A stretch of DNA of 64,000 bases from Sphingomonas sp. CL5.1 (GCF_013344685.1 NZ_CP050137.1:3775001-3839000), one strand, 5' to 3'. Counted from the first letter of the stretch, positions 27,965-38,640 are shown. Notes: generated by a model from the sequence alone, not told the origin. Numbers and translations are program-made.

Positions 27965-30900
27965 GCGGAAACTCCCTGCGCGGCGTCATGGCCGGGCGCG
28001 TCGTCGCGATGGCCGAACAGGCGCAGCACGAGGACGAAGAACATCGGCACGAAGAAGATCGCCAGCACGGTGGCGGAGAGCATGCCGCCGACCACCGACC
28101 GGCCGATCGCATTCTGCCCGCCCGCCCCGGCGCCGGTGGTGATCGCCAGCGGCAGCACGCCGAACACGAAGGCAAAGCTGGTCATCAGGATCGGGCGCAG
28201 GCGCAGCCGGGCGGCTTCGACTGCGGCCTCGAACGGCCGCATCCCCTCCGCGATCCGCTCCTCGGCGAATTCCACGATGAGGATCGCGTTCTTGGCCGAG
28301 ACGCCGATCGTCGTGATGAGGCCGACCTGCAGATAGATGTCGTTGTTCAACCCCGTCAGCGTCGCGGCGAGCAGCGCGCCGACGATGCCGAGCGGCACCA
28401 CGAGGATCACCGAAACCGGCACCGACCAGCTTTCGTACAGCGCGGCAAGGCACAGGAAGACGATCAGCAACGACAGCGCATAGAGCGCCGGCGCCTGCCC
28501 GCTCGACAGGCGCTCCTCATAGGAAAGGCCGGTCCATTCCAGCCCCGTGCCGGGTGGCAGCTTGGCCTGGATCTCCTCCATCGCCTTCATCGCGTCGCCG
28601 GTGCTGACGCCCGATCCTGCGCCGCCCTGTATCTCGGTCGCGGGCAAGCCGTTGTAGCGGGTGAGCTGCACCGGCCCGGTAGCCCATTCGAGCGTCGAGA
28701 AGGCGCTGAACGGCACCATCTGTCCGCTCGCGCCGCGGACGTAGAAGCTCGCGAGGTCCTCCGGGCGCAGCCGGTATGGCTCGTCGGCCTGGATATAGAC
28801 GCGCTTCACCCGCCCGCGATCGATGAAATCGTTGACATAGGCGCCGCCCCAGGCGGTCGAGATGGTCGAATTGATCGATTCGAGATCGAGGCCCAGCGCG
28901 CGCGCCTTGTCCTGATCGACGTTGATCTTGAGCTGCGGCGCGTCATCGAGGCTCATCGGCCGCACCTGCGCGAGCCGCTTGTCCTGCATCGCCATGCCGA
29001 GCAGCATGTTGCGCGCCTGCGTCAGCCGCTCATGCCCGACGTTGCCGGTATCGACGAGCTGGAGGTCGAAGCCGGTGGCATTGCCCAGCTCCGACACCGC
29101 CGGCGGCACCAGCGCGAAGATCATGCCGTCCTTATATTGCGCGAAGGCCCCCATCGCGCGGGCGGCGATCGCCTGCGCCTTGTTCCTGGCGCCCGGCCGC
29201 TCGCCCCACGGCTTCAGGTGGATGAACGCGATGCCGGCGTTCTGCCCCTGCCCCGCGAAGCTGAAGCCGTTGATCGTGAACACCGCCTCCACGGCCGGAT
29301 CGCTCAGGAAATGGCTGCGCACCAGTTCGAGCCCCTTCTCCGTGCGCGCGGTGGTGGCGCCGGACGGTCCCTGAACCATCGCCATAACCGCGCCCTGATC
29401 CTCATCGGGCAGGAAGGCCGTGGGCAGCCGCCAGAACAGCAGCCCCATGCCGAGCACGATCACCAGATAGACGACGACCGAGCGCTTCCAGTGCCGCGTC
29501 GTGCCGCGCACGCCCTGCTCATATTTCTCGCGCCCGCGATCGAATCTGTCGTTGAACCAGCGGAAGAAGCGCGCCAGCAGGCCGTCGCCCTCATGCTTCG
29601 CCGGGTCGTGCGGCTTGAGGATCGTCGCGCACAGCGCCGGAGTCAGGATCAACGCGACCAGCACCGACAGCACCATCGCCGAGACGATGGTGATCGAGAA
29701 CTGGCGGTAGATCACGCCCGTCGAGCCACCGAAGAACGCCATCGGCAGGAACACCGCCGACAGCACCAGCCCGATGCCGATCAGCGCGCCGCTGATCTCG
29801 TCCATCGATTTGCGCGCTGCGGCCTTCGGGCTCAGTCCCTCGGTGACGATCAGGCGCTCGACATTCTCGACCACGACGATCGCGTCGTCGACCAGCAGGC
29901 CGATCGCCAGCACCATGCCGAACAGGGTGAGCGTGTTGATCGTGAAACCGGCCACCGCCATCACCGCGAAGGTACCCAGGAGCACCACCGGCACGGCGAT
30001 CGTCGGCACCAGCGTCGCCCGCCAGTTCTGCAGGAACAGGAACATGACGAGGAAGACGAGCACCACCGCTTCGAACAGCGTCTCGACCACCTGCTTCACC
30101 GACAGGCGAACGAACGGCGTGGTGTCGTAAGGATAGACCACCGCGACATCCGCCGGCAGCCCCTTGGCGATCTCCGTCACGCGCGCCTTCACCGCATCGA
30201 CCGTGGCGAGCGCGTTCGCGCCCGACGCGAGCTTCACCGCGAAACCCGACGCCGGCTGGCCGTTGTAGCGCGTGTCGAAGCCGTAATTCTCCGCGCCCAG
30301 TTCCGTGCGGGCGACGTCGGACAGGCGCACGACCGAGCCGTCCGCGCCGTTCTTCAGGCGGATCGCGCCGAACTGCTCGGGCGTCTGGAGCCGCGACTGG
30401 ACGGAGACGGTGGCGTTGAGCATCTGCTCCTTCGGCGCCGGCTGCGCGCCGATCTGACCGGCGGAAACCTGCGCGTTCTGCCCCTGGATCGCGGCCGTCA
30501 CGTCCGCGATCGTAAGCTGATAGGCGTTGAGCTTCAGCGGATCGACCCAGATGCGCATCGCATATTGGCCGCCGAACACCTGCACCTCGCCCACGCCGTT
30601 GACCCGGCTCACCGGGTCCTGGAAGCGCGAGACGATCATGTCCGACAGATCGGTCGCGCTATGCGATCCGTCCTTCGAATAGAGGCCGATGATGGCGAGG
30701 AAGTTGGCCGCCGACTTCTGCACCTGCAACCCCTGCTGCTGCACCTCGCGGGGGAGCAGCGGCGTGGCGGCCTGGAGCTTGTTCTGCACCTGAACCTGGG
30801 CGATGTCCGGGTTGGTGCCTTGCTCGAACGTCAGCGTGATCGTCACCATCCCCGCCGAGGAGGACGAGGACGAGAAATAGCGCAGGTGATCGATGCCCTT

Positions 30901-31107
30901 GAGCTGCTGCTCGATGATCTGCGTCGTGGTCCGCTCCAGCGTCTCGGCGTCGGCGCCGGGATACATGGCGGAGATCGACACCGTCGGCGGCGCGATCTCC
31001 GGGAATTGCGCGACCGGCAGCGAGCGGATCGCCAGCCCGCCCGCGAGCATCAGGATGATCGCGATGACCCATGCGAAGATGGGCCGGTCGATGAAATAGC
31101 GTGACAT
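27961..31107 (-). CDS. RND efflux pump inner-membrane subunit (AcrB/MexB, HAE1 family)
   Basis: A 1048-residue proton-driven exporter with 12 membrane segments and two large periplasmic loops. The proton-relay pair is visible in [18 protein letters not shown] (TM4) and the TM10 lysine in [13 protein letters not shown]. The N-terminus [20 protein letters not shown] and the docking-domain block are typical of HAE1 pumps, which export hydrophobic and amphiphilic drugs. The gene follows the MFP gene by six bases. Confidence 0.95.
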   Translation of the reverse strand: MSRYFIDRPIFAWVIAIILMLAGGLAIRSLPVAQFPEIAPPTVSISAMYPGADAETLERTTTQIIEQQLKGIDHLRYFSSSSSSAGMVTITLTFEQGTNPDIAQVQVQNKLQAATPLLPREVQQQGLQVQKSAANFLAIIGLYSKDGSHSATDLSDMIVSRFQDPVSRVNGVGEVQVFGGQYAMRIWVDPLKLNAYQLTIADVTAAIQGQNAQVSAGQIGAQPAPKEQMLNATVSVQSRLQTPEQFGAIRLKNGADGSVVRLSDVARTELGAENYGFDTRYNGQPASGFAVKLASGANALATVDAVKARVTEIAKGLPADVAVVYPYDTTPFVRLSVKQVVETLFEAVVLVFLVMFLFLQNWRATLVPTIAVPVVLLGTFAVMAVAGFTINTLTLFGMVLAIGLLVDDAIVVVENVERLIVTEGLSPKAAARKSMDEISGALIGIGLVLSAVFLPMAFFGGSTGVIYRQFSITIVSAMVLSVLVALILTPALCATILKPHDPAKHEGDGLLARFFRWFNDRFDRGREKYEQGVRGTTRHWKRSVVVYLVIVLGMGLLFWRLPTAFLPDEDQGAVMAMVQGPSGATTARTEKGLELVRSHFLSDPAVEAVFTINGFSFAGQGQNAGIAFIHLKPWGERPGARNKAQAIAARAMGAFAQYKDGMIFALVPPAVSELGNATGFDLQLVDTGNVGHERLTQARNMLLGMAMQDKRLAQVRPMSLDDAPQLKINVDQDKARALGLDLESINSTISTAWGGAYVNDFIDRGRVKRVYIQADEPYRLRPEDLASFYVRGASGQMVPFSAFSTLEWATGPVQLTRYNGLPATEIQGGAGSGVSTGDAMKAMEEIQAKLPPGTGLEWTGLSYEERLSSGQAPALYALSLLIVFLCLAALYESWSVPVSVILVVPLGIVGALLAATLTGLNNDIYLQVGLITTIGVSAKNAILIVEFAEERIAEGMRPFEAAVEAARLRLRPILMTSFAFVFGVLPLAITTGAGAGGQNAIGRSVVGGMLSATVLAIFFVPMFFVLVLRLFGHRDDAPGHDAAQGVSA

Positions 31108-31113
31108 ACGGGC

Positions 31114-32277
31114 TTACTTCGCCTGCGCCTGCGCCGCCGGCTTCGCGGCGGCGGCGGCGTTCTCCGGCGACCAGGGCGTGGCCTTCACCGGCATCCCCGG
31201 CTGGATCATCATCCCGCCCTCGACAATCACGCGCTCGCCGTCCTTCAGGCCGCCCGTGACCAGCCACGAATCGCCGACCGTGCGGGTCGCCTGGATCACG
31301 CGCTGCTCGACCTTGTCGCCCTTGCCGACGACCATGACGGTCGCCTGCCCGCGCTCGTCGCGGCTGACGGCGCGCTGGGGAACGAGCAGGCCCCGCGCCT
31401 GCGTGCCCTCGACCAGTTGCGCGCGGACATACATGCCCGGCAGCAGCAGGCCGCGCGGGTTGGCGAAGCGGATGCGGATCGCCTGGCTGCCCGTCGTCGG
31501 ATCGACCGAGACGTCGGTGAACTTCATCTCGCCCTCGATCGGATAGGTCGATCCGTCCTCCAGCTTCAGCCGGACGCGCGCCGCCCCGCCATCGCGCGAG
31601 AGCTGACCCGCGAGAATCTGTTGGCGCAGCTTGAGCACCTCGGCGCTCGATTGCTGCACGTCGACATAGATCGGATCGAGCCGCTGGATCGTGGTCAGCG
31701 CGTTCGCCTGCGCCGCCGTCACCAGCGCGCCGGTGGTGAAGTCCGAGCGGCCGATCCGCCCCGAGATCGGCGCGCGGATCGTGGTGCGCGCAAGGTCGAT
31801 CCGCGCCGAGCGCAGCGCGGCCTCCTGCGCGGCGACATCGGCGTGCGCCTGCTCCGCCTGCGTCTGCGCATTCTCGTAATCCTGCCGCGCGATGGCGTTG
31901 ATCTTGACCAGTTCGCCATAGCGCCGCGCGAGCGCGCCGGTCGAGGCGATCGCCGCGCGGGCGCGCGTCAGCGCGGCGGCCGCGCTCGCCTCGCTCGCCT
32001 TATAGGGCTGCGGATCGATGCGGTAGAGCGGCTGCCCCTGCCGGACCGAATCCCCCTCCTCGAACAGGCGCGCGAGGATCAGGCCGTTCACCTGCGGGCG
32101 AACCTCGGACGTTTCATAGGCGACCGTTCGGCCGGGAAGCTCCGTCGTCAGCGTCACCGGTTGCGAGCGCACCGTGACGACGCCGACCTGCGCGGGGCCG
32201 CGCTGCTGATCCGGCGCACCCTGCCCACAGGCCGGGAGGAGCAGCGCCAGCGCGAGCGCGGGTGCGAATTTTCTCAT
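31114..32277 (-). CDS. RND efflux periplasmic adaptor (AcrA/MexA family)
   Basis: The 387-residue membrane-fusion protein joins pump and outer-membrane channel. A lipobox LLPAC lies near residue 17. The lipoyl half-motifs are seen as RPQVNGLILARLFEEGDSVRQGQ and IRAPISGRIGRSDFTTGALV, with a hairpin of helices between (NAIARQDYENAQTQAEQAHA). The start ATG at 32277 lies 26 bases from a perfect operator palindrome shared with the divergent tetR gene. Confidence 0.94.
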   Translation of the reverse strand: MRKFAPALALALLLPACGQGAPDQQRGPAQVGVVTVRSQPVTLTTELPGRTVAYETSEVRPQVNGLILARLFEEGDSVRQGQPLYRIDPQPYKASEASAAAALTRARAAIASTGALARRYGELVKINAIARQDYENAQTQAEQAHADVAAQEAALRSARIDLARTTIRAPISGRIGRSDFTTGALVTAAQANALTTIQRLDPIYVDVQQSSAEVLKLRQQILAGQLSRDGGAARVRLKLEDGSTYPIEGEMKFTDVSVDPTTGSQAIRIRFANPRGLLLPGMYVRAQLVEGTQARGLLVPQRAVSRDERGQATVMVVGKGDKVEQRVIQATRTVGDSWLVTGGLKDGERVIVEGGMMIQPGMPVKATPWSPENAAAAAKPAAQAQAK

Positions 32278-32302
32278 GAACGTTCCCGACTTTTATGCTA
32301 AT

Positions 32303-32326
32303 ACGTGAGTGATCGTTCACTCACGT
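32303..32326. promoter_or_regulatory. Perfect palindromic operator between the RND operon and its TetR gene
   Basis: ACGTGAGTGA (32303-32312) and TCACTCACGT (32317-32326) form a perfect 10-bp inverted repeat around TCGT. It lies 26 bases from the RND start and 45 bases from the regulator start, so one dimer pair could block both promoters. The shape is typical of TetR-family operators in front of efflux pumps. Confidence 0.75.
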
Positions 32327-32370
32327 TTTGCGCGAATTACGCCCGAGCCGGAGCCAAGACAAGCCAGAAG

Positions 32371-33105
32371 ATGATGGAGAGAGTTGATTTTTTGCATTGC
32401 AGCAAGGAGGACCGCGCATCGCGTGCCGCCCGGCGTCGCGAGCATATCCTCGAAACGTCACGCCGCCTGTTCATCGAGAACGGCTTCCACGGCACCGGCG
32501 TCGCGCAGATCGCCGGCGCGAACGGGGTCAAGGTCGGCCAGATCTACCGGGACTTCGCCTCCAAGGAGGATATCATCGCCGCCATCGCGCGCCGCGATTT
32601 CCTGCAATTCCTTGACGAGGCGTCGCTGAACGCGGCGATCCTCACCAGCAACCGGGCCGCGGTGCGCGAGTGGATATTGACCTTCACCAGCTATGACGAG
32701 GATGTCGACGGCTATCGCCTGATGCCGGAGATCATGGCCGAATCCGCGCGCAATCCCCGCATCGCGAAGCTGCAGGAGGAGATGCGCGACCGGGTCCGCG
32801 CCGCGCTGGTCGCCGCGCTCACCGCTTATGTGCCGGGCGAGCGCAGGGAGGAGGCACGCTGCGATCTCGCCGACCTGATCGCCACGCTTGGCAGCGGATT
32901 GTGCCAATGGGTCATCATGGCCGAGCAGGGCGGACGCGGCCACAGCACTCTGTGCGCGCAGCTACGCTCGATCGTCGAACGGGAACTGGATGCGCTCGAA
33001 CGATGCGAGACATGCGACACGCCGCTGTCGAACCGGCGGATCTTCCAGGTGACCGTCCCGACCTGCGGCTGCGGCATGATCGCCGATCGCGAGTTTCACG
33101 GATAA
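32371..33105 (+). CDS. TetR/AcrR-family repressor of the RND pump
   Basis: A 244-residue regulator with the helix-turn-helix in GTGVAQIAGANGVKVGQIYRDF and a helical ligand domain. An unusual cysteine-rich tail follows (CETCDTPLSN, then PTCGCG). I place the start at ATG 32371 (ATG 32374 is next); an in-frame GTG at 32305 lies within the operator palindrome and would make translation depend on the operator itself. It is divergent from the RND genes. The tail could bind metal or sense thiol-reactive agents; that is inference. Confidence 0.85.
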   Translation: MMERVDFLHCSKEDRASRAARRREHILETSRRLFIENGFHGTGVAQIAGANGVKVGQIYRDFASKEDIIAAIARRDFLQFLDEASLNAAILTSNRAAVREWILTFTSYDEDVDGYRLMPEIMAESARNPRIAKLQEEMRDRVRAALVAALTAYVPGERREEARCDLADLIATLGSGLCQWVIMAEQGGRGHSTLCAQLRSIVERELDALERCETCDTPLSNRRIFQVTVPTCGCGMIADREFHG

Positions 33106-33169
33106 CTCGTCGAACCGCGCCGGGATGCGCGGAAATCAATCACTTGCCACTGCTTCGGGAAGTATTATA

Positions 33170-33183
33170 GTTAGGCAACTAAC
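33170..33183. promoter_or_regulatory. Small inverted repeat upstream of a TonB receptor gene
   Basis: GTTAG (33170-33174) and CTAAC (33179-33183) flank GCAA, 27 bases before the receptor start and next to an AT-rich TATTAT (33163-33168) that may be a -10 box. It may be an operator; the arms are only five bases. Confidence 0.3.
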
Positions 33184-33210
33184 AAAATTACTTCCGGGAG
33201 AGGATTGAAA

Positions 33211-35427
33211 ATGGCGAAAATGGCCGATCTGCGGCGGTGGGTCATCGTGTCGAGCGCGCTAACCCCGGCGCTTGTCATGCCGGCGACGGCGTGGGCGCAG
33301 GAAGCGCCCGCCGCCGCATCGCAGGATTCCCAGGAGGCGCAGGCCGCCGGCGACATCATCGTCACCGCGCAGCGTCGTGAGCAGCGGCTTCAGGACGTGC
33401 CGGTCGCGGTGTCGGCGTTCAACGCCGAGCAGCTCAAGAGCAACAATATCGAGTCCGTGCAGGATATCGCCGCCCGCACCCCCGGCCTCAGCATCGGCCA
33501 GGTCGATCCGATCAACCAGAATTTCTCGATGCGCGGCATCGGCAGCGCCTCCGGGATCAGCCAGAATGCCGGCGGCGACGCGTCGGTGGTGGTCTTCGTC
33601 GACGGCGTCTATGCCGGACGCGGCGGCATTCCCGATATCGACGCCATGGATCTGGAGCGCGTCGAGGTGCTGCGAGGCCCGCAAGGCACGTTGTTCGGCA
33701 AGAATGCGATCGGCGGCATCGTCCAGTTCATCAGCCGCAAGCCTTCGGCCGATCCCTCGTTCCACATCGAGGGCACCTACGGCAACTACAACCGCTACAG
33801 CATCGTCGCCTACGGCAACACGCCGATCAACGACACCACCTTCCTGTCAGTGGGCTTCTCGCACAAGCAGCGGGACGGGTTCGAATATAACGAGACCACC
33901 GGCAACCGGGTGAACAACGAGAATCTGACGACCGGGCGGATCGCGCTGCGCTTCGTGCCGACCGACGCGCTCGACATCACGTTGCGCGCCGATCTGTCGA
34001 ATCAGGACCAGCTCGGCAACCCGCGCCACAATATCTGCAATACCGCCTTCGCGGGCGGCGTCCATTGCGTGGGGATCAATCCCGATCCGCGCACCGTGAA
34101 CGCCTATACGGACGGCTATATCAAGCGCTTCATCCAGACCTACAGCGCGGAGATCAATCTCGACACGCCGCTCGGCAAGGTCACCTCGCTCACGGCGGTG
34201 CGCAAGGTCGATTTCCGTTTCCTGACGCCGTTCTTCAGCAATCCGGTGAACCCTCCCAACCAGATCGAATCGACCGATTTCGGGCATGAGTGGGACAATC
34301 AGCTCAGCCAGGAACTGCGGCTGGCGTTCAATGCCTTTGACGACAAGCTGCACGGCCAGACCGGCATCTATTACCTGCGCGAGCGCAATAACCGTATCGA
34401 AGGGCAGATTCAGGATTTCCCCACGCCGGCTTCGAGCGGCACGGCGATCTACCCGCAATATGCGCGCGCGCGCAGCTTCGCGGTGTTCGGCCAGGTCGAT
34501 TACGAATTGACGCCGACCGTCACCGCCACGGTGGGCGCGCGGATGACGTGGGAGCATAAGGAAGGCGAGTTCGCCGGCTACAAGGTCAGCGGCCCCGGCC
34601 TGCCGCCGCCGCTCGGCTCGCTCGACGGATACGACGTCCACGGCGCGAAAAGCTGGAAGGCCTTCACACCGCGCTTCGCGCTCAACTGGAAGGCGACGCC
34701 GGACATGATGTTCTACGGCTCGGTCGCGCGCGGCTACAAGAGCGGCGGCTTCCAGGGCCTGTCGGGGACGGCCGCCGGCGCGGCGACGCCATACGATCCT
34801 GAATTCGCCTGGGGCTATGAGGTCGGCGCCAAGACGCAATGGCTCGATCGCCGCGTGACCTTCAACGTCGCGCTGTTCCGTACCGATTACAAGGACTTGC
34901 AGGTCTCGCAGCTCATCCCGCTGTGCTGCGTCGTGGTGAGCAACGCCGCCAAGGCGCGGTTGCAGGGCGTCGAGGTCGAGGGCATCGTCCGCCCGTTCGA
35001 GGGTTTCCAGCTCGACGGCAGCTATTCCTATCTCGATGCGAAGTTCACCGCCTATACGATCCCCGGCCAGAACTATACCGGCAACCAGCTCCCGCGTTCG
35101 CCGAAGAACAAGTTCAACATCGGCGCGCAATATGACATGCCGCTGGGCGACTGGAGCGCGAAGGCGCGGGTCGATTACGCATGGGTCGGCGACGCCTATT
35201 TCGAGGCGTCGAACATCCCGCAGCAATTGTGGCCGGCGCATGAGAATGTCGACGCGCGCATCTCGCTGCGCGCGCCCGGCAAGGCGTGGGAGCTGTCGGT
35301 GTGGGGCAAGAACCTCACCGATGCGCTGGTGCCGACCTATGTCACCTATTTCGGGCCGTATCAGCAGACGCTGGTGCCCTATGCCCCGCCCCGCACCTAT
35401 GGCGTGACGCTCGCCTTCGACATGTGA
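33211..35427 (+). CDS. TonB-dependent receptor
   Basis: A 738-residue outer-membrane receptor that imports a ligand using the TonB-ExbBD system. The signal peptide ends near TAWAQ. The TonB-box region is DIIVTAQRREQRLQDVPVAV, the plug carries ERVEVLRGPQGTLFGKNAIG, and the barrel ends with YGVTLAFDM. The start is ATG 33211 with GGGAGAGGA eight bases upstream. Its ligand is unknown. The gene stands alone with its own promoter region and ends at a strong hairpin shared with the convergent S10 peptidase gene. Confidence 0.9.
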   Translation: MAKMADLRRWVIVSSALTPALVMPATAWAQEAPAAASQDSQEAQAAGDIIVTAQRREQRLQDVPVAVSAFNAEQLKSNNIESVQDIAARTPGLSIGQVDPINQNFSMRGIGSASGISQNAGGDASVVVFVDGVYAGRGGIPDIDAMDLERVEVLRGPQGTLFGKNAIGGIVQFISRKPSADPSFHIEGTYGNYNRYSIVAYGNTPINDTTFLSVGFSHKQRDGFEYNETTGNRVNNENLTTGRIALRFVPTDALDITLRADLSNQDQLGNPRHNICNTAFAGGVHCVGINPDPRTVNAYTDGYIKRFIQTYSAEINLDTPLGKVTSLTAVRKVDFRFLTPFFSNPVNPPNQIESTDFGHEWDNQLSQELRLAFNAFDDKLHGQTGIYYLRERNNRIEGQIQDFPTPASSGTAIYPQYARARSFAVFGQVDYELTPTVTATVGARMTWEHKEGEFAGYKVSGPGLPPPLGSLDGYDVHGAKSWKAFTPRFALNWKATPDMMFYGSVARGYKSGGFQGLSGTAAGAATPYDPEFAWGYEVGAKTQWLDRRVTFNVALFRTDYKDLQVSQLIPLCCVVVSNAAKARLQGVEVEGIVRPFEGFQLDGSYSYLDAKFTAYTIPGQNYTGNQLPRSPKNKFNIGAQYDMPLGDWSAKARVDYAWVGDAYFEASNIPQQLWPAHENVDARISLRAPGKAWELSVWGKNLTDALVPTYVTYFGPYQQTLVPYAPPRTYGVTLAFDM

Positions 35428-35430
35428 GCC

Positions 35431-35470
35431 GGGCGGTCGGGCGGGGAAACCGTTCCCCGCCCGACCGCCC
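35431..35470. terminator. Bidirectional terminator hairpin between TonB receptor and S10 peptidase genes
   Basis: A perfect 18-bp stem (35431-35448 with 35453-35470) with loop ACCG fills nearly all of the space between the two convergent stop codons. There is no T-run on either side, but the very stable GC stem placed there is best read as a two-way terminator. Confidence 0.7.
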
Positions 35471-35472
35471 GT

Positions 35473-37077
35473 TCAGCCGCCGCGGCTGGCCATGTCGATG
35501 AACTCGTCCATGTCGCGCGTGAATTGCGGATGCACCTCCGGGTTCACATAGACCATGTGGCCGGATTCATAATATCTGAACGTCAGGTTCTTCCGCAACT
35601 CGGGCGGCAGATCCATGTGCTTCAGGTCATATTCCGCGCCGAAGAACGGCGTCGCCATGTCATAATAGCCGTTGAGCGAGAGCACCTTGAGATTGGGGTT
35701 CTCGCGCATCGCCTGGCTCAGATCGAGCGCAGTGTCGGCCAGCGCCATCGGCCCATAGCCGCCGCGACCCGGCGCGCGATGCTTCTGGTCCCAGTTCGAT
35801 CCGCCGATCTTGGCGTAATAGTTCGGTCGATAGCTGAGCTTCGTCTTGTAACCCAATGTATCGAAAAGATAGGAGTTGAGCGCGCCGATATAGGGGCCAC
35901 TGAGCGAACGGTCGGCGGGGTCGTATTCCGGCCCCTCGCCCGCATCGTCGGCGTCATAACCGGTGAAGCGCGCGTCGAGCCGGCCGATCGTCTTGCCCTG
36001 ATCGCGCAGCAGCTCCTTGCGGAAACGCGACAGGTCCACGCGCAGGTTGCTCTGGAGGATATATTTCACCGGCAGGCCGGTATAGGCGCTCATCTGCTGC
36101 GCAATGGCGTTCTTCTCCTCGGGCGTGATGTCCGATCCCTTGAGCAGCGCGGAGGCATAGGCGCCGCGCGTCCATTCGCGCACCTGCGTCAGCCACGGCT
36201 CCAGCGTCGCCGGGCGGTTGGCGATGCGGTTGTGATACCAGGCGTCGGCGGCATAGCTCGGCAGGTAGCTCAGGTGGATCATGTCGTAACCGGGCTGGCG
36301 CACCCCGTAGTTCATGATCGAGGAAAGCAGGATCACCCCGTTCATCTGCACGCCGCGATCCTGCAACGCATAGACGAGGCCGCCCGAACGCAAGGTGCCA
36401 TAGCTTTCGCCGAACAGGAATTTCGGGCTGTTCCACCGCCCGTATCTGGTGAGGAAGCGCATGATCCCGCGCGCGAAGGCGTCGATGTCTGGATCGACGC
36501 CCCAGAACTCCGGCCCCTTCGACTTGCCGATCGGCCGCGACAGCCCGGTGCCGATCGCGTCGATGAACACCACGTCGCTACGGTCGAGGATGGTGTGCGG
36601 GTTCGAAACCACACGGAACGGCGCATTGGGTTGCGCGCCGGGCGCTGGCGTCTCGACATGCACCGGCGCGACCGATCCCATGTGCAGCCACATCGATGAC
36701 GAGCCGGGGCCGCCGTTATAGGCGAAGGTGATCGGCCGCTCCGGCGCGCCCTTCGCGCGATCGGCGATATAGGCGACGTAGAACATGCTGGCGACCGGCT
36801 CGCCGTCGTCGTTGCGGATCGTCAGCGTGCCGGGCGTGACGGTGTAGTTCACCACCTTGCCGTTCACGGCGACACTGCCGCGCTTCGGCTGCGCATCCTC
36901 CACGGCGGAAGCGAGCGCCGCATCATCGTCCTTGTCGGCGGCCTTGCCCGGCTGGCCGCCCTTGCCCGGCTCGTCGGCGGCGGCGCGTGGCGCCTTCTCG
37001 TCGGCCGGGCGCGCCTGCAACGGGGTGACGGCGATGCCGGCGACGGCGACTGAAAGCAGCAGATGCCTGATATTCAT
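35473..37077 (-). CDS. Exported serine carboxypeptidase-like protein (peptidase S10)
   Basis: A 534-residue exported protein of the S10 clan. The oxyanion motif NGGPGSSSMWLH, the nucleophile in FLFGESYGT, the acid in LNGYYDMATP and the histidine in YYESGHMVY form a complete triad. S10 enzymes remove C-terminal residues from peptides. After the signal peptide (ends near LQARP) there is a charged low-complexity linker (PGKGGQPGKAADKDDD). The start ATG 37077 is set by the signal peptide and AGGA upstream. A paralogue lies at 41968-43575, on the other side of the export operon. Confidence 0.88.
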   Translation of the reverse strand: MNIRHLLLSVAVAGIAVTPLQARPADEKAPRAAADEPGKGGQPGKAADKDDDAALASAVEDAQPKRGSVAVNGKVVNYTVTPGTLTIRNDDGEPVASMFYVAYIADRAKGAPERPITFAYNGGPGSSSMWLHMGSVAPVHVETPAPGAQPNAPFRVVSNPHTILDRSDVVFIDAIGTGLSRPIGKSKGPEFWGVDPDIDAFARGIMRFLTRYGRWNSPKFLFGESYGTLRSGGLVYALQDRGVQMNGVILLSSIMNYGVRQPGYDMIHLSYLPSYAADAWYHNRIANRPATLEPWLTQVREWTRGAYASALLKGSDITPEEKNAIAQQMSAYTGLPVKYILQSNLRVDLSRFRKELLRDQGKTIGRLDARFTGYDADDAGEGPEYDPADRSLSGPYIGALNSYLFDTLGYKTKLSYRPNYYAKIGGSNWDQKHRAPGRGGYGPMALADTALDLSQAMRENPNLKVLSLNGYYDMATPFFGAEYDLKHMDLPPELRKNLTFRYYESGHMVYVNPEVHPQFTRDMDEFIDMASRGG

Positions 37078-37275
37078 TGTTCCTGCCTGTCCCTTGTATC
37101 TTGTTGTGGCGGTTACGAATGATGGACGGTCGGGGAACGATTCCCCTCCCCTGCCCCCACGATACATTGATCGGGCCGCCGTTCGAGCCTGTTCCGCCCC
37201 GATGGACGAAATCGCCCTTTACACGGGCGGAACGATCGGCATCACTTCGCCTTGCCATGGCGGGAGATGCTGTCG

Positions 37276-38640
37276 ATGCGCGTTACGTCATTGCCGCTGC
37301 TCTGCGCCGCCGCCTTCGCCGCACCCGCGATCGCGCAGGATGTCGCGCCGCTGACGCTCGATTATCGCGCGGCGCAGGAGCGGCTGCTCCAGCGCTCCGA
37401 CGCGATAGAGGCGTCCGCCGCCGCGCTGCGCGGCAAGCAGGCGCAGGAAGGCGCGACGCGCACGCTCGGCCGCCCGGACGTGGATGTCGAGGCGCAGCTG
37501 CTCGAATATCAGAAGACGCTCTATCTCCCGCTGGGGTCGCTCGCGCCGGTGGCGGAATCGTTCGGCATCCGCGATCCGCTGACGTTCCGGCAGGAGCGCA
37601 CCGCGACGCGGCCGATCGTCACCGCCACCCTGCCGCTCTATGCCGGCGGGCAGATTTCGGGAACGCAGGCCGGCGCGCGCGCGCAGGTCGCGCAGGCCCG
37701 CGCCGATCGCGACATCGCGGTGGAGAATGCGCTCGTCCAGCTCGTGCAGGCCTATTACGGCCAGCAGCTCGCCGAGCGGGCGTTGGGCATCCGCCGCGAC
37801 GTGCTCGACGGCCTGAATCGCCACGTCGCCGATGCGGAGAAGCTGGAGCAGGCGCGCTTCATCAGCCGCGCGCAACGGCTTCAGGCGGAGGTGGCGCGCG
37901 ACGATGCGGCGCGGGAATATGAGAAGGCGATCTCGGACCTCGCCACCGCCAATGCCGCGCTGGCCGGGATGCTGCGCGCGCCGGCGGGGGTGCGTCCGGT
38001 CAGCCCGCTGGGCGTCAACTCGCGGCCGCTGGAGCCGCTCGACAATTTCAGGGCCGCCGCGCTCGACGCGCATCCGCAGCTCGCGCGGCTGAAGGCGCTG
38101 GAGGATCAGGCGCAGGCCGGGGTGACGATCCAGCAATCGAAGCTCCGGCCGACGATCTACGGCTTCGGCCAGTATAATTTCGACCGGCGCAACTCCTTGC
38201 TCACCGATCCCGACTGGTCGGTCGGCGTCGGCCTCAAATACAAGCTGATGTCCGGCGCGGGCCGCCGCCAGCAGGTCGACGCCGCGCGCGAGACGGTGGC
38301 ACAGGCGGAGGCCGGGCTGCGCGAGGCGCGCACCCAGCTCGAGATCGGCGTGAGCAAGGCGTGGGGCGAGACGGAGGCGGCGCGCAAGCGCTTCCTGCTG
38401 CTCGACAGCGCGCTCGCCTCGGCGGAGGAGAATCTGCGGCTCCAGACGCTTTCCTATCGCGAGCAGCAGGCGACCTCGCTCGACGTGATCGACGCGCAGC
38501 TCGGGCTGGGCCGCGCCCGCATCCAGCGCGCGCAGGCGGCGAACGACTATGTGCAGGCGCTCGCGCAATTGCTCAGCATGAGCGGCCAGATGTCCCGCAT
38601 GCCCGACTATCTCGCGCGGGCGGACAAGGTGATCCCATGA
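37276..38640 (+). CDS. TolC-family outer-membrane export channel
   Basis: A 454-residue OEP-family protein with signal peptide (ends near PAIAQ), no lipobox, and two helical hairpin halves; examples are AQVAQARADRDIAVENALVQ and RRQQVDAARETVAQAEAGLR. It forms the outer-membrane exit of the exporter encoded downstream. I use ATG 37276, with GGGAG nine bases upstream. It is coupled to the HlyD gene by ATGA. Confidence 0.87.
   Translation: MRVTSLPLLCAAAFAAPAIAQDVAPLTLDYRAAQERLLQRSDAIEASAAALRGKQAQEGATRTLGRPDVDVEAQLLEYQKTLYLPLGSLAPVAESFGIRDPLTFRQERTATRPIVTATLPLYAGGQISGTQAGARAQVAQARADRDIAVENALVQLVQAYYGQQLAERALGIRRDVLDGLNRHVADAEKLEQARFISRAQRLQAEVARDDAAREYEKAISDLATANAALAGMLRAPAGVRPVSPLGVNSRPLEPLDNFRAAALDAHPQLARLKALEDQAQAGVTIQQSKLRPTIYGFGQYNFDRRNSLLTDPDWSVGVGLKYKLMSGAGRRQQVDAARETVAQAEAGLREARTQLEIGVSKAWGETEAARKRFLLLDSALASAEENLRLQTLSYREQQATSLDVIDAQLGLGRARIQRAQAANDYVQALAQLLSMSGQMSRMPDYLARADKVIP

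Noticed and set aside
27988..31104. A 1038-residue open frame on the plus strand opposite the RND pump gene
   Set aside because: It is a shadow of the real gene on the minus strand: composition is almost all Arg, His, Asp and Ala, with no domain, and high GC keeps the opposite frame open.
32305..32370. Earlier GTG start for the RND repressor
   Set aside because: The GTG lies inside the perfect operator palindrome and the extra 22 residues are not TetR-like; ATG 32371 is a better start.
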